Part shown: in pieces, positions 23,742 through 32,492 of the stretch
How positions within the stretch are numbered: position 1 is the stretch's first letter
How the letters are laid out: each line of letters begins with the position of its first letter
Source of the DNA: Nonomuraea corallina
GTDB taxonomy: Bacteria > Actinomycetota > Actinomycetes > Streptosporangiales > Streptosporangiaceae
NCBI RefSeq assembly: GCF_027620315.1
Contig: NZ_JAPNNL010000030.1
Span: forward strand, 1-50,858
Direction: 5' to 3'
DNA length: 50,858 nt
Program-made: the position numbers and the translations under genes
The notes under the pieces: model-generated
The model's database searches: none
The model's input: only the letters and a program-made list of their open reading frames with translations
What the model was told of the DNA's origin: nothing

Positions 23742-24815
23742 ATGACGAGGGAGACTCACGTGCTCGGCACGGTTCCAGAGGCACAGACGTCCGCGCGTGA
23801 CCTGTTCAGGCGCGGACTGGTCATTCCGGCGCACCCGCTCGCGCTGACCGAGGGCCGGGCGCTCGACGAGCGCCGCCAGCGCGCCCTGACCCGCTACTAC
23901 GTCGAGGCGGGCGCGGGCGGCCTCGCGGTCGGCGTGCACACCACGCAGTTCGCCATCCACGGCACCGGCATGCTGGCGCCTGTGCTGGAGCTGGCGGCTG
24001 AAACCGCCAGGGAGTCGGACCGCGAGGTGCTGCTGGTGGCGGGCGCCACCGGCCCGACCGCCCAGGCCGTGGCCGAGGCCGAGCTGGCCCGGTCGCTCGG
24101 CTACCACATGACGTTGCTGAGCCCGTACGCCGAGCTCGGCGAGGACGCGCTGGTGGAGCGGGCGCGGGCGGTGGGCGAGGTGCTGCCGGTGATCGGCTTC
24201 TACCTGCAGCCCGCGGTCGGCGGGCGGCCGCTGTCACGGGACTTCTGGACCCGGCTGGCGGCGGTCGAGTCGGTGGTGGGCGTCAAGGTCGCGCCGTTCG
24301 ACCGCTACCGCACGCTCGACGTGCTGCACGGCGTCGTGCGCGCCGGGCGGGCGTCCGAGGTGGCCCTCTACACCGGCAACGACGACCACATCCTGGCCGA
24401 CCTGATCACCCCGCACCGGGTGGTCGTGGACGGGCGGGAGGTGGAGGTCGAGTTCGTCGGCGGCCTGCTGGGACAGTGGGCGGTCTGGGTGCGGCGCGCG
24501 GTCGAGCTGCTGGAGGAGGCCAAGCGGGCCAGGGCGGGCGACGACTCGGCCGTCCGGCGGCTGCTGACCCTCGACGGACATCTCACCGACGCCAACGCGG
24601 CCATCTTCGACACCGCCAACGGCTTCCACGGGTGCATCCCGGGGATCCACGAGGTGCTGCGCCGCCAGGGACTGCTGGCGGGACGCTGGTGCCTGGACCC
24701 GGCGGAGGACCTGTCGCCCGGTCAGCTCGCGGAGATCGACCGGGTGTGGGCGGCCTACCCCTGGCTCAGGGACGACGACTTCGTCGCCGAGGGCCTGAGC
24801 CGCTGGCTGGCCTGA
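23742..24815 (+). CDS. DHDPS-family aldolase/lyase (1)
   Basis: 357-residue TIM-barrel protein of the dihydrodipicolinate synthase/N-acetylneuraminate lyase/KDG aldolase superfamily. The Schiff-base lysine is in VVGVKVAPFDRYRT, and the substrate-loop region is GAGGLAVGVHTTQF. It is longer than typical DHDPS (~295) because of a C-terminal extension. Such proteins in sugar operons usually cleave or dehydrate 2-keto-3-deoxy sugar acids; lysine biosynthesis is unlikely here. It follows the epimerase-like gene in the same operon (operator A). Confidence 0.88.
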   Translation: MTRETHVLGTVPEAQTSARDLFRRGLVIPAHPLALTEGRALDERRQRALTRYYVEAGAGGLAVGVHTTQFAIHGTGMLAPVLELAAETARESDREVLLVAGATGPTAQAVAEAELARSLGYHMTLLSPYAELGEDALVERARAVGEVLPVIGFYLQPAVGGRPLSRDFWTRLAAVESVVGVKVAPFDRYRTLDVLHGVVRAGRASEVALYTGNDDHILADLITPHRVVVDGREVEVEFVGGLLGQWAVWVRRAVELLEEAKRARAGDDSAVRRLLTLDGHLTDANAAIFDTANGFHGCIPGIHEVLRRQGLLAGRWCLDPAEDLSPGQLAEIDRVWAAYPWLRDDDFVAEGLSRWLA

Positions 24816-24848
24816 GGGCTCCGTGGACTGGCGTGACGGGGCCGGTCG

Positions 24849-24874
24849 GCGGCCGCTTCCCAGGCTGCGGCCGC
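24849..24874. terminator. Hairpin between convergent genes
   Basis: GCGGCCGC-(10 nt)-GCGGCCGC can form an 8-bp GC stem with a 10-nt loop in the 91-bp gap between the convergent DHDPS-family and regulator genes. It could serve as a bidirectional, non-canonical terminator. Confidence 0.5.
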
Positions 24875-24906
24875 GCGCCGCGGGCCCCGGTGGCGACCGC
24901 GGGCCG

Positions 24907-26112
24907 TCACAGCGTCAGCCGGTACAGCGTGAGCGGCCGCCCGCTGGACCCGCTGGTCAGGTTGCCGGTGCGTTCGGCGAGGCCGGCCAGCTCCAGGCGG
25001 TGGAGCATGCGGCGGGCGGTGCGCTGCTGGACGGCGAGCCTGTCAGCGATCTCCCGGGTCGTCAGCGGCTCGTCGCCGGCCGCCCGGCGCGCCTCCAGGA
25101 GCTTCTCCAGCGTGGGCACCGACAGGCCGACGCGGCGGGCGATGACCGACAGGTTCTGCTCGCCGGGCGGCCCGGCGGTCACCGACTCCAGCACGATGTC
25201 GGTGTCGGCGCGCAGCGACAGGACCGCCGCGACGTCGCCGATGCGGCGGGCGCGCGAGAGCGCGCGGCGGGCCAGGCTCTCCGCCTCGGCGGCGCTGCGG
25301 CCCAGGCCGAACCCGACGCGCACCACCCGGTTCTGGGTGGCCAGGCGGGCCATCAGCGGCAGCCCGGTGAATCCGGCCGTGGCGTCGTGCAGCGGACCTC
25401 GGGTGGTGACCAGCAGGTGCGTGCCGCCGCGGAAGGCGGCCACGGTGCCGCCCAGCGCGGCGGCCTCGCGCAGCAGGCCCTCGTCGTTCTCCACCTCGAT
25501 CAGGCCGAGCGCGATCTGCGCGTCCTCCTGGGCCTGTCCCTCCGCGGTCAGCAGGAGCTGGCGCAGCGCCACCCGCACCGAGTACGTCGAGGGGGCCAGC
25601 CGCAGCACGTGCATGTCGCCGCGGAGAGCCTCGTGGACCGAGCTCAGGCAGGTGATCACCGGGTGCGCGGGGCCGCGCCGGTGGAAGGCGACGGCCTTCT
25701 TCGAGGTCATCTCCGGCCGGTAGGGGAGTGTGCGCAGCTCATCGGTGGGCAGCCCCGCCTCGGCGAAGGTGGCGGTGACGTCGGCGGCCGGCAGCGTGTC
25801 GATGGACAGCCGGGTCACGTCCGCGCCCTCGTGCTGGAGCCGTACCAGGGCGCTGAGCAGCGTCGCGCCCGTGTAGTCGACGAACGCGGCGGGGCGGGAG
25901 AGCACCTCGGCGTCACGCGAGAGCATGTACGGCACGATGCCGGTGAACAGCCAGCCCTCGACGGCGGAGGTGTGCGCCTCCACGATCGCGGGCGCCTGGG
26001 ACTCGTGGTCGTAGTCCAGCCGCAGGGCGTTGAGGCCCGGCTGCTCCTCGCAGGTGGCCGCGACCTGGTCGACCAGGTCGTGCGGGCCGACGACACCGAT
26101 GACGATCGCCAC
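24907..26112 (-). CDS. Transcriptional regulator with sensory N-terminus, GGDEF-like domain and C-terminal HTH
   Basis: 401-residue protein. The N-terminal ~210 residues resemble a ligand-sensing alpha/beta domain (VEGWLFTGIVPYML, SIDTLPAADV, HPVITCLSSVHEAL). The middle part (about 220-300) looks like a degenerate GGDEF/cyclase-type domain (GGTHLLVTTRG, VVRVGFGLGRSAAEAESLAR). The C-terminal third has winged-helix features (LTTREIADRLAVQQRTARRM, LHRLELAGLAER). I do not know a named family member. GTG 26112 is chosen because AAAGGGGG lies about 6 nt upstream; TTG/ATG starts further out would fall inside operator B. It sits in the centre of the locus whose promoters share one palindrome and has a copy at its own promoter, so it is the likely regulator, and autoregulated. 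Confidence 0.78.
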   Translation of the reverse strand: MAIVIGVVGPHDLVDQVAATCEEQPGLNALRLDYDHESQAPAIVEAHTSAVEGWLFTGIVPYMLSRDAEVLSRPAAFVDYTGATLLSALVRLQHEGADVTRLSIDTLPAADVTATFAEAGLPTDELRTLPYRPEMTSKKAVAFHRRGPAHPVITCLSSVHEALRGDMHVLRLAPSTYSVRVALRQLLLTAEGQAQEDAQIALGLIEVENDEGLLREAAALGGTVAAFRGGTHLLVTTRGPLHDATAGFTGLPLMARLATQNRVVRVGFGLGRSAAEAESLARRALSRARRIGDVAAVLSLRADTDIVLESVTAGPPGEQNLSVIARRVGLSVPTLEKLLEARRAAGDEPLTTREIADRLAVQQRTARRMLHRLELAGLAERTGNLTSGSSGRPLTLYRLTL

Positions 26113-26132
26113 CCGCGTCCCCCTTTCCTTCA

Positions 26133-26150
26133 TTACGGTCAAGGCCGCAA
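26133..26150. promoter_or_regulatory. Operator site B between the regulator and DegT gene 1
   Basis: TTACGGTC-AA-GGCCGCAA followed by T: left arm identical to the perfect site A, right arm with two changes. It lies between divergent starts (26112 minus, 26172 plus), so one site can control both directions. Confidence 0.7.
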
Positions 26151-26171
26151 TCGTATCCTGTGAGGTGCTCC

Positions 26172-27443
26172 ATGAAGTTCCCGTCCATGGCCGAGCCGGA
26201 CGGCCGCACGCTCGGCGACGAGGAGGCGGCCGCCCTGGAGCGGGTGATCCGCTCGGGCATGCTCAGCTCCGTCTGGGGCACCGAGGCGCGGGCGCTCGAA
26301 AGCGAGATCGCCGAGCTGCACGGTGTGCGCCACGCGGTCGCGTGCAGCTCGGGCACCGCCGCCCTCCATCTCGCCGTCGTGGCAGCCGCGCCCGACCCCG
26401 GCGACGAGATCATCACGACGCCGATCACGGACTTCGGCACTGTGGCCCCCATCTTGGCGCAGAACGCGGTCCCTGTCTTCGCCGACGTCGATCCGTCGGA
26501 CGGCAATCTCGACCCGGCCGCCGTCGCGGCGCTCATCGGGCCGCGCACGCGGGCCATCATCGCCGTGCACCTGTTCGGCGCGCCGGCGCGCGTGGACGAA
26601 CTGCGCGCCCTGGCGGACGCGCACGGGCTCGCGCTCATCGAGGACTGCGCCCAGGCCTGGCTCACCGAGCTGCCGCCCCTGGACGCCGCCCGCCCAGCCG
26701 GTACGGACCGGTCCGGGGCAGGCGCGGACGGTGGCGGGCCGGACGACGGCAGCGCGGACGGTGGCGGGACGGCCGGCGGGGCCGGGGTTCGCCTGGCCGG
26801 GACGGTCGGCGACGTCGCCTGCCTGAGCCTGCAGCAGTGGAAGCACATCACCTGCGGCGACGGCGGTCTCGCGCTGACGGGCGACGACGAGCTGGCCCGC
26901 CGGATGCGGCTGTTCTCGGACAAGGGCTGGGACCGCGCGGCCGGCCGCTCGCACGCCACCTTCGGCCTGAACTACCGCATGACCGAACTGCAGGCCGCCG
27001 TCGCGCGGGCCCAGCTCGCCAAGCTGCCCGGGGTGGTGGCCGCCCGCCGCCGCACGGCCGTACAGCTCCTGGAAGCCCTGCGGGGGATCCCCGGCGTGCG
27101 GCTGCCGCGCCCGGAGGGCCACGCGTGGTGGCTCTTCCCGGTGGTGCTGCCCGGCGGCGGCGCGGCGGAGCTGGCCGGACGGCTGCGGGCGGCCGGGATA
27201 CCGGCGCGGGCCGGATACCTGGAGGAACCGCTGCACCGCGCCCCGGTATGGCAAGGACCGATATACGGGAGGTCTCGCTACCCTTTGCGGGATCACACCT
27301 CCCACGCCTGCCCGGAGGCCGAGCGGATGGTCGCCGAGACCTTGCTGGTCATCGACTGGAACGAGAACTACACGGCCGAACACGTCCGCTTCATCGCGCG
27401 CGAGATGGCGGCGTCCTCGTCACGGTCGGGTATCGGGCATTGA
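26172..27443 (+). CDS. DegT/DnrJ/EryC1-family PLP aminotransferase (1)
   Basis: 423-residue PLP enzyme of the sugar aminotransferase family. CSSGTAALHLAVVAAAPDPG binds PLP phosphate, ALIEDCAQAWL contains the pyridine-N Asp, and the Schiff-base Lys is in LSLQQWKHITCGDGG. A low-complexity Asp/Gly-rich insertion (about residues 172-200) interrupts the region before that lysine. ATG 26172 has a GTGAGG-type site upstream; GTG 26160 is an alternative. It is divergent from the regulator through operator B and precedes the ABC importer. Direction (amination or deamination of a keto-sugar) is unknown. Confidence 0.88.
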   Translation: MKFPSMAEPDGRTLGDEEAAALERVIRSGMLSSVWGTEARALESEIAELHGVRHAVACSSGTAALHLAVVAAAPDPGDEIITTPITDFGTVAPILAQNAVPVFADVDPSDGNLDPAAVAALIGPRTRAIIAVHLFGAPARVDELRALADAHGLALIEDCAQAWLTELPPLDAARPAGTDRSGAGADGGGPDDGSADGGGTAGGAGVRLAGTVGDVACLSLQQWKHITCGDGGLALTGDDELARRMRLFSDKGWDRAAGRSHATFGLNYRMTELQAAVARAQLAKLPGVVAARRRTAVQLLEALRGIPGVRLPRPEGHAWWLFPVVLPGGGAAELAGRLRAAGIPARAGYLEEPLHRAPVWQGPIYGRSRYPLRDHTSHACPEAERMVAETLLVIDWNENYTAEHVRFIAREMAASSSRSGIGH

Positions 27444-27484
27444 CCCGCGAAGCTCGCGTTACTAGGTTTCGGTCAGGACCGGTA
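27440..27484 (+). promoter_or_regulatory. Promoter with operator site C for the ABC importer
   Basis: TTGACC (27440-27445), 17-bp spacer, TAGGTT (27463-27468). Operator TTTCGGTC-AG-GACCGGTA (27467-27484) overlaps the -10 and start. The -35 contains the stop codon of the DegT gene. AAGGGAAGGG precedes the ATG at 27505. Confidence 0.72.
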
Positions 27485-27504
27485 TTAAGGGAAGGGTGCC
27501 ACCG

Positions 27505-28749
27505 ATGAGGAAGACAGCGACCTTGGGCGTCGCGCTCGCGCTGAGCGTCGCCGCCGCGGGGTGTGGATCGTCCAGCGGTTCGGACAAGAGCACGGTGACG
27601 CTGTGGATGTACCCGGTCATCGCCGACCAGGCCAAGAGCCAGGCCTTCTGGCAGAAGGTCGAGAAGGACTTCGAGGCGAAGAACCCGGCCGTCGACGTCG
27701 TCGTCGACCAGCAGCCCTGGGAGGGCCGCCAGGAGAAGGTCACCACGGCCCTGGTCTCCAGGAAGGGCTTCGACCTGGTCGTCCTCGGCCCTGACCAGAT
27801 CCCGCAGTACGCCCGGCAGGGCACGATCGAGCCGGTCGACGACGTGGTGGCCGACGCCAAGGGCTCCTACCTGCCCAGCTCGCTGGCCGCGCTGACCGTG
27901 GACGGCAAGCTCTACGGGGTCCCGATCTACCAGACGATCACCGCCCCGCTCTACAACAAGAAGCTGTTCGCCGACGCGGGCGTGGAGAAGGTCCCCGAGA
28001 CGCTGGACGAGCTGAAGGCGGCCGCGCCCAAGCTGGCCGCGAACAAGGTCGCCATCCTGGACTACCCGGGCAAGCCCGAGGTCAGCCTCAACCAGAGCTT
28101 CTACCCGCTGCTGTGGGCCAACGGCGGCACCGTGTTCGCCGCCGACGGCAAGAGCGTGGCCTTCAACGGCCCCGAGGGCGTGGCGAGCCTGCAGCTCCTG
28201 CTCGACCTCAAGGCCGCCGGCGGCCTGCCGGAGAACGCCGCCAGCAAGGGCAACGACATCGAGGGCGGCCCGCTCGCGGCGGGCAGGACCGCCATGTACC
28301 ACGCCGCCACCGCCGGGCAGGCCGTCCAGCTCGGCGCCGCCATCGGCGAGGAGAACGTCGGCATCGGCCTGCCGCTGGAAGGCGCCAAGCGGGTCGCCTT
28401 CGGCATCCCCGGCGGGGTCGTGCTGGCCAAGCACTCGGAGAACAAGGACGCCGCCAAGAAGCTCGCGGCCCACCTCGCCTCGCCCGAGGTCACCGGCGAG
28501 CTGGCCAAGGAGTCCGGCTTCTTCCCGGCCCGCACCGACGTCACGGTCCCGGACCAGTCGGAGCAGGCCAAGGAGTTCGCCAAGTCCCTGGAGTACGCCT
28601 TCCCCGGAGACACCCACCCCCAGGCCCGCCAGGTCATGAGCCTCATCGCGCCGCACGTCCAGGCGGCCCTGCTCGGCCAGGCGAGCGCCAAGGAGGCCCT
28701 CGACGCGGCGGCCAAGGAGGCCGACGCGCTGCTGGCCAACGGCGGCTGA
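27505..28749 (+). CDS. ABC transporter solute-binding lipoprotein, carbohydrate type
   Basis: 414-residue extracellular binding protein (MalE/family 1 type). Signal peptide with lipobox VAAAGC (Cys about residue 20), then TVTLWMYPVIADQAKSQ, FDLVVLGPDQIPQYARQG, a GVPIYQTITAPLYNKKLF hinge motif and PGGVVLAKHSENKDAAKKLA. ATG 27505 is used because it is well spaced from AAGGGAAGGG; GTG 27496 lies within that ribosome site. It starts the importer operon under operator C. Ligand unknown; the CUT1-type family usually binds oligosaccharides or sugar derivatives. Confidence 0.94.
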   Translation: MRKTATLGVALALSVAAAGCGSSSGSDKSTVTLWMYPVIADQAKSQAFWQKVEKDFEAKNPAVDVVVDQQPWEGRQEKVTTALVSRKGFDLVVLGPDQIPQYARQGTIEPVDDVVADAKGSYLPSSLAALTVDGKLYGVPIYQTITAPLYNKKLFADAGVEKVPETLDELKAAAPKLAANKVAILDYPGKPEVSLNQSFYPLLWANGGTVFAADGKSVAFNGPEGVASLQLLLDLKAAGGLPENAASKGNDIEGGPLAAGRTAMYHAATAGQAVQLGAAIGEENVGIGLPLEGAKRVAFGIPGGVVLAKHSENKDAAKKLAAHLASPEVTGELAKESGFFPARTDVTVPDQSEQAKEFAKSLEYAFPGDTHPQARQVMSLIAPHVQAALLGQASAKEALDAAAKEADALLANGG

Positions 28750-28753
28750 CAGA

Positions 28754-28772
28754 GCCGCCGGTCAGCGGCGGC
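28754..28772 (+). terminator. Attenuation/stability hairpin between binding protein and permease
   Basis: GCCGCCG-GTCAG-CGGCGGC: 7-bp perfect stem with a 5-nt loop directly after the binding-protein stop. Such hairpins commonly keep binding-protein mRNA more abundant than permease mRNA. Confidence 0.6.
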
Positions 28773-28790
28773 GCAAGAGAAAGGAACGCC

Positions 28791-29657
28791 GTGCGTCATC
28801 GTTTACGTGACCCGGTCACCGGGCTGCTGTTCGTGCTGCCCATGCTCGTGCTCTTCCTGATCTTCCGGATCTTCCCCTCCCTGGGGGCGGCGGGCATGAG
28901 CCTGACGAACTGGAACATCGGCGGCGAGTGGAGCTTCGTCGGCGCGGACAACTACGCCAGGCTGCTCGGCGACGTCAACTTCTGGCGCAGCCTGCGGGTC
29001 TCGCTGGTGTACGCGGCGATCTACGTGCCGCTCACCCTCCTGGTGGCGCTCGGCACCGCGCTGCTGCTCAACCAGGTGGTGTTCATGCGCGGCCTGTTCC
29101 GCGGCATGCTCTTCCTGCCGTACGTGACCAGCTTCGTGCTGGCGGGCATCATCTGGCGCTGGATCTACGAGTTCGACGGACTGATCAACGGCCTGATCGG
29201 CAAGCTGGGCCTCGGCCCGGTGGTGTTCCTGGAGGAGGCGTCGCTGGTGCTGCCCGCGCTGGCCGTGGTGTCGGTGTGGAAGGGGTTCGGCTACTCGATG
29301 CTGATCCTGCTGGCCGGGCTCAAGGCGATCCCGGCCAGCTACCTGGAGGCGGCCACGGTCGACGGGGCCGGGCCCTGGCAGAAGTTCCGCCGGATCACGC
29401 TGCCGCTGCTCAAACCGACGATCTTCTTCGTCCTGGTGATCGAGACGATCGGCGCCTTCCAGGTGTTCGACACCATCTACGTGATGACCGGCGGCGGCCC
29501 GGCGCGGGCCACGTACACGCTCATCTACGGCATCTACGACCACGGCTTCCGCGCGAACAACTTCGGCTACGCCGCCACCTGGGGCGTGGTCCTGTTCGCG
29601 ATCGTGCTGGTCGTGTCGCTGATCCAGCGCCGCTTCCTGGACCGGGGGAACACATGA
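28791..29657 (+). CDS. Sugar ABC transporter permease 1
   Basis: 288-residue MalF/UgpA-type permease with six membrane helices. The ATPase-docking EAA loop reads EAATVDGAGPWQKFRRITLP. GTG start with AAGGAA about 7 nt upstream. It overlaps permease 2 by ATGA. No ATP-binding gene is present in the window, so a shared ATPase of the MsiK type is probably used. Confidence 0.94.
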   Translation: MRHRLRDPVTGLLFVLPMLVLFLIFRIFPSLGAAGMSLTNWNIGGEWSFVGADNYARLLGDVNFWRSLRVSLVYAAIYVPLTLLVALGTALLLNQVVFMRGLFRGMLFLPYVTSFVLAGIIWRWIYEFDGLINGLIGKLGLGPVVFLEEASLVLPALAVVSVWKGFGYSMLILLAGLKAIPASYLEAATVDGAGPWQKFRRITLPLLKPTIFFVLVIETIGAFQVFDTIYVMTGGGPARATYTLIYGIYDHGFRANNFGYAATWGVVLFAIVLVVSLIQRRFLDRGNT

Positions 29658-30526
29658 CGCTCACCGCATCCAGGCCGCCGTCCAGGCTGCTCGACCGCGA
29701 CCGGGCCAGCGGACGGGCGCCGCGCCGCAGGGCCCGGTGGCCGCTCGCCGCGCTGCTGGCCGTGCTGTCGCTGCTGACCCTCGCGCCGTTCCTGGCCATG
29801 CTGGTCGTGGCGCTGACACCGGCCGGCCGGCCGACGCTGCCCGCCCAGTGGCCCGAGACGCTGACGCTGGACAACCTGACCAGCGTGCTGTCGGCGTCCG
29901 GGTTCGTGGAGTGGACGGTCAACTCGATCGTCTACTCCGTCGTGTCGGTGGTGGTCATCCTGCTCACCGCGTCGATGGCCGGGTACGCGTTCGCCAAGAA
30001 GCGCTTCCCCGGCCGCGACGTGATGTTCTGGACGTTCCTGGCGACCATGATGGTGCCGTTCCAGGCCACGCTCATCCCGACGTTCGTGCTGGTCAACAGC
30101 CTGGACGGGGTGGACACGTTCTGGGGGCTGATCGTCCCGACGCTGGCCAACTCGCAGGCGGTCTTCCTGATGCGGCAGTTCATCCTGGGGCTGCCGGACG
30201 AGCTGTTCGACGCGGCCAAGGTCGACGGGGCGTCCGAGCTGCGGGTCTATCTGACGATCGTGGTCCCGCTGACCCGGCCGATCATGGCCACGCTGGGCGT
30301 CTTCGTGTTCCTGTGGCACTGGAACGACTTCCTCTGGCCGCTGGTCGTCGGCCAGAGCGACGCCACCCGAACGCTGACCGTGGGGCTGACCACGCTGCGC
30401 ACCGAGGAGATGCAGCTGTCGATGCTCATGGCGTCGGCGACGGTCTCGGTGGTCCCGTGCCTGCTGGTGTTCTTCCTGCTGCAGCGGTATCTGGTGAACA
30501 GCATCGCGATGACCGGGTTCAAATAG
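29654..30526 (+). CDS. Sugar ABC transporter permease 2
   Basis: 290-residue MalG/UgpE-type permease. An Arg-rich N-terminal tail precedes six helices. The EAA loop is DAAKVDGASELRVYLTIVVP, and the C-terminal ending LVNSIAMTGFK is typical of the family. Coupled to permease 1 by a 4-bp overlap. Confidence 0.94.
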   Translation: MTLTASRPPSRLLDRDRASGRAPRRRARWPLAALLAVLSLLTLAPFLAMLVVALTPAGRPTLPAQWPETLTLDNLTSVLSASGFVEWTVNSIVYSVVSVVVILLTASMAGYAFAKKRFPGRDVMFWTFLATMMVPFQATLIPTFVLVNSLDGVDTFWGLIVPTLANSQAVFLMRQFILGLPDELFDAAKVDGASELRVYLTIVVPLTRPIMATLGVFVFLWHWNDFLWPLVVGQSDATRTLTVGLTTLRTEEMQLSMLMASATVSVVPCLLVFFLLQRYLVNSIAMTGFK

Positions 30527-30531
30527 GCTCC

Positions 30532-30547
30532 GAGATGTGCACATCTC
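30532..30547. promoter_or_regulatory. 16-bp perfect palindrome over the start of DHDPS gene 2
   Basis: GAGATGTGCACATCTC spans the GTG start codon (30537-30539), 5 bp after the permease stop codon. It could act as an operator or as an mRNA hairpin hiding the start codon. Confidence 0.5.
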
Positions 30548-31460
30548 CGCTCGAACCCTCCGCGACCGTCTCCGCGGCGCGCTGATCGCCGCCGCGGCCA
30601 CCCCCATGACCGCGGCGGGCGAGGTGGACCCGGACGTGACCGGCCGCTACCTGGCCTCCCTCGTCGCCGACGGCGCGGACGCGCTGGCGGTCCTCGCCCA
30701 CACGGGCCGCGGCCCCTTCCTCGCGCCGGACGTCCGCGCCGCCGTGATCGGGCGCGCGGTCGCCACCGGGGTCCCGGTCCTGGTCGGGGTGGGAGGCGCC
30801 GCAGACGGAACCGCACAGAGCGCCGCCGGGGAGGCGCGGGTCGCCGCCGAGCTGGGCGCGGCCGGAGTCCTGGTGTTCCCGCCGCCGGGCGACAGGCTCG
30901 CCTGGCACGAAACGGTCTGGCACGAGGCGGGCCTGCCGATGATCGCCTTCGACCTCTACACCCGGCCCTGTCCGCCCGGGGCGATGCGCGACCTCCTCGC
31001 CCACCCGGGAGTGGCGGGCCTCAAGACGGCCCTGCTCTCGGACGCGATGGGCTGCCAGCGCGCCCTCACCCTCACCCGTGACGCGGACAGGCTGGCGATC
31101 ACCGGCGAGGACCGCATGTTCGCCCCCTCGCTGCTGTGGGGCGCCCAGGCCGCCCTGGTCGGCATCGCCGCCGCCCACGTCGAGCTGACCGCGGACGTGC
31201 TGCGCGCCTTCGCCGGCTCCGGCCTGCGCGCGTTCCGCGACGCCTCGTCCCGCCTGGACCGCCTGGCGACGGCCACGTTCACCGACCCCATGGAGGGCTA
31301 CGTCCAGCGCATGCTCTGGCTCGCCGCCGCCGAGGGCCGCGTCCCGGCGAGCCACGCCTTCGACCCGTACGGCCCGCCCCTGCCGGCCGGCGAGCGCGAG
31401 ACCGTGCTGCGGTCCGCCGGACCACCGGCGGAGGGACGGGTCACGCCAGCGTCTGGGTGA
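30537..31460 (+). CDS. DHDPS-family aldolase/lyase (2)
   Basis: 307-residue TIM-barrel protein. N-terminal RGALIAAAATPMTAAGEVDP is the family opening; the Schiff-base Lys is in VAGLKTALLSDAMG. Its length is the normal DHDPS size, unlike copy 1. Start is GTG 30537 with no good ribosome site; a perfect palindrome covers the start. It follows the permease by 10 bp and is likely in the importer operon, so it probably acts on the imported compound or its product. Its 3' end overlaps the convergent S66 peptidase gene by 20 bp. Confidence 0.87.
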   Translation: MHISARTLRDRLRGALIAAAATPMTAAGEVDPDVTGRYLASLVADGADALAVLAHTGRGPFLAPDVRAAVIGRAVATGVPVLVGVGGAADGTAQSAAGEARVAAELGAAGVLVFPPPGDRLAWHETVWHEAGLPMIAFDLYTRPCPPGAMRDLLAHPGVAGLKTALLSDAMGCQRALTLTRDADRLAITGEDRMFAPSLLWGAQAALVGIAAAHVELTADVLRAFAGSGLRAFRDASSRLDRLATATFTDPMEGYVQRMLWLAAAEGRVPASHAFDPYGPPLPAGERETVLRSAGPPAEGRVTPASG

Positions 31461-32451
31461 TCTCGCCCCGCTCGCCGTCGTGCGTGACCAGCGCGCGGGC
31501 GCCGTTGACCAGCGGCAGGTACGGCGGGACGTGGCCGCACTCGACGTCGGCGAGGATCGGCACGCCGAGCCCGCCGAGCGCGTCGAGCACCGCCTCGTGC
31601 TGGGAGAGCGTGAGCAGCCCGGGTGCGCGGGTGCGGCCGGCCAGGATCGCGGTGGCGCCGTCGAAGAACCCGGCCAGGCGCATCCCGTGCAGGTTGCGGC
31701 AGATGGTGCCGGCGTCGTGCTCGGCCGCCTCGACGTACACCACGAGCCCGTCGGCGGCCAGGGACGAGGTGTCGGCGTACCGCGTCCCCGCGATGTTGCA
31801 CAGCGTCTCGACGCAGCCGCCGATCAGGCGGCCCTCGGCCCGCACCGGGCCGTCGCCGTCCAGCCGGGTCCAGCCGCCGGGCGTGTCGAGGGTGAACTCG
31901 TCCGCCTCGGGGAAGGTCTGCCACTCGTCGAAGCCCTGCGCGCGGTAGCGGCCCGGCGGCGTCTGGGTGAACGCCGCGCCGGGCGGCAGCGCCACGATGT
32001 CGAGCCAGCCGAGCAGCCCCTCCGGGACCCGGTACGGCGTGTCCATGAGGTTGTTGCCGTGGATCGTCGCGGCGCCGGTCAGCAGGGTCAACGGGGTGAT
32101 GATCGTCGACAGGTCGGAGTAGCCCACCACCCAGGTCGGCTCCGCCGCGCGCAGCGCGTCCCAGTCGAGCAGCGGCAGCACGTCGATGGCGGTCTCCCCG
32201 CCCCACGGCGGCACCACGGCCTTGATCGAGGGGTCGGTGAGCATGCCCGTCAGTTCGCGCGCCCGCTCGGCGGCGGGCGCGCTGACGTGGCCGGCCCCGT
32301 CCATGCAGTCGCCCACGACCACCTCGTAGCCGCGCGCCTCGACGGTACGGATCGCGACCTTGAGCCGGTCGTGCAGGGTCTTGTCGACGCCGCTGGACGG
32401 GGAGGTGACGCCGATCCGGTCACCGGGCTGCAGAGGGGATGGATATCGCAT
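31441..32451 (-). CDS. S66-family peptidase (LD-carboxypeptidase / MccF-like)
   Basis: 336-residue serine peptidase of family S66, which includes the murein LD-carboxypeptidase LdcA and the microcin C self-immunity protein MccF. Proposed triad: Ser112 (VVGYSDLST), Glu241 (VVYVEAAEHD) and His307 (ECGHVPP). The oxyanion region is VVPPWGGETAID. No signal peptide, so cytoplasmic, as in MccF. It is the last gene of a leftward unit after propeller 1 (41-bp gap). In this locus a role in cleaving an imported peptide- or aminoacyl-linked conjugate is possible (inference); cell-wall recycling is the alternative. Confidence 0.9.
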   Translation of the reverse strand: MRYPSPLQPGDRIGVTSPSSGVDKTLHDRLKVAIRTVEARGYEVVVGDCMDGAGHVSAPAAERARELTGMLTDPSIKAVVPPWGGETAIDVLPLLDWDALRAAEPTWVVGYSDLSTIITPLTLLTGAATIHGNNLMDTPYRVPEGLLGWLDIVALPPGAAFTQTPPGRYRAQGFDEWQTFPEADEFTLDTPGGWTRLDGDGPVRAEGRLIGGCVETLCNIAGTRYADTSSLAADGLVVYVEAAEHDAGTICRNLHGMRLAGFFDGATAILAGRTRAPGLLTLSQHEAVLDALGGLGVPILADVECGHVPPYLPLVNGARALVTHDGERGEITQTLA

Positions 32452-32492
32452 CCCCTCGTCCTATCACCCGTGGATCATCCGAAACCCCAGGA

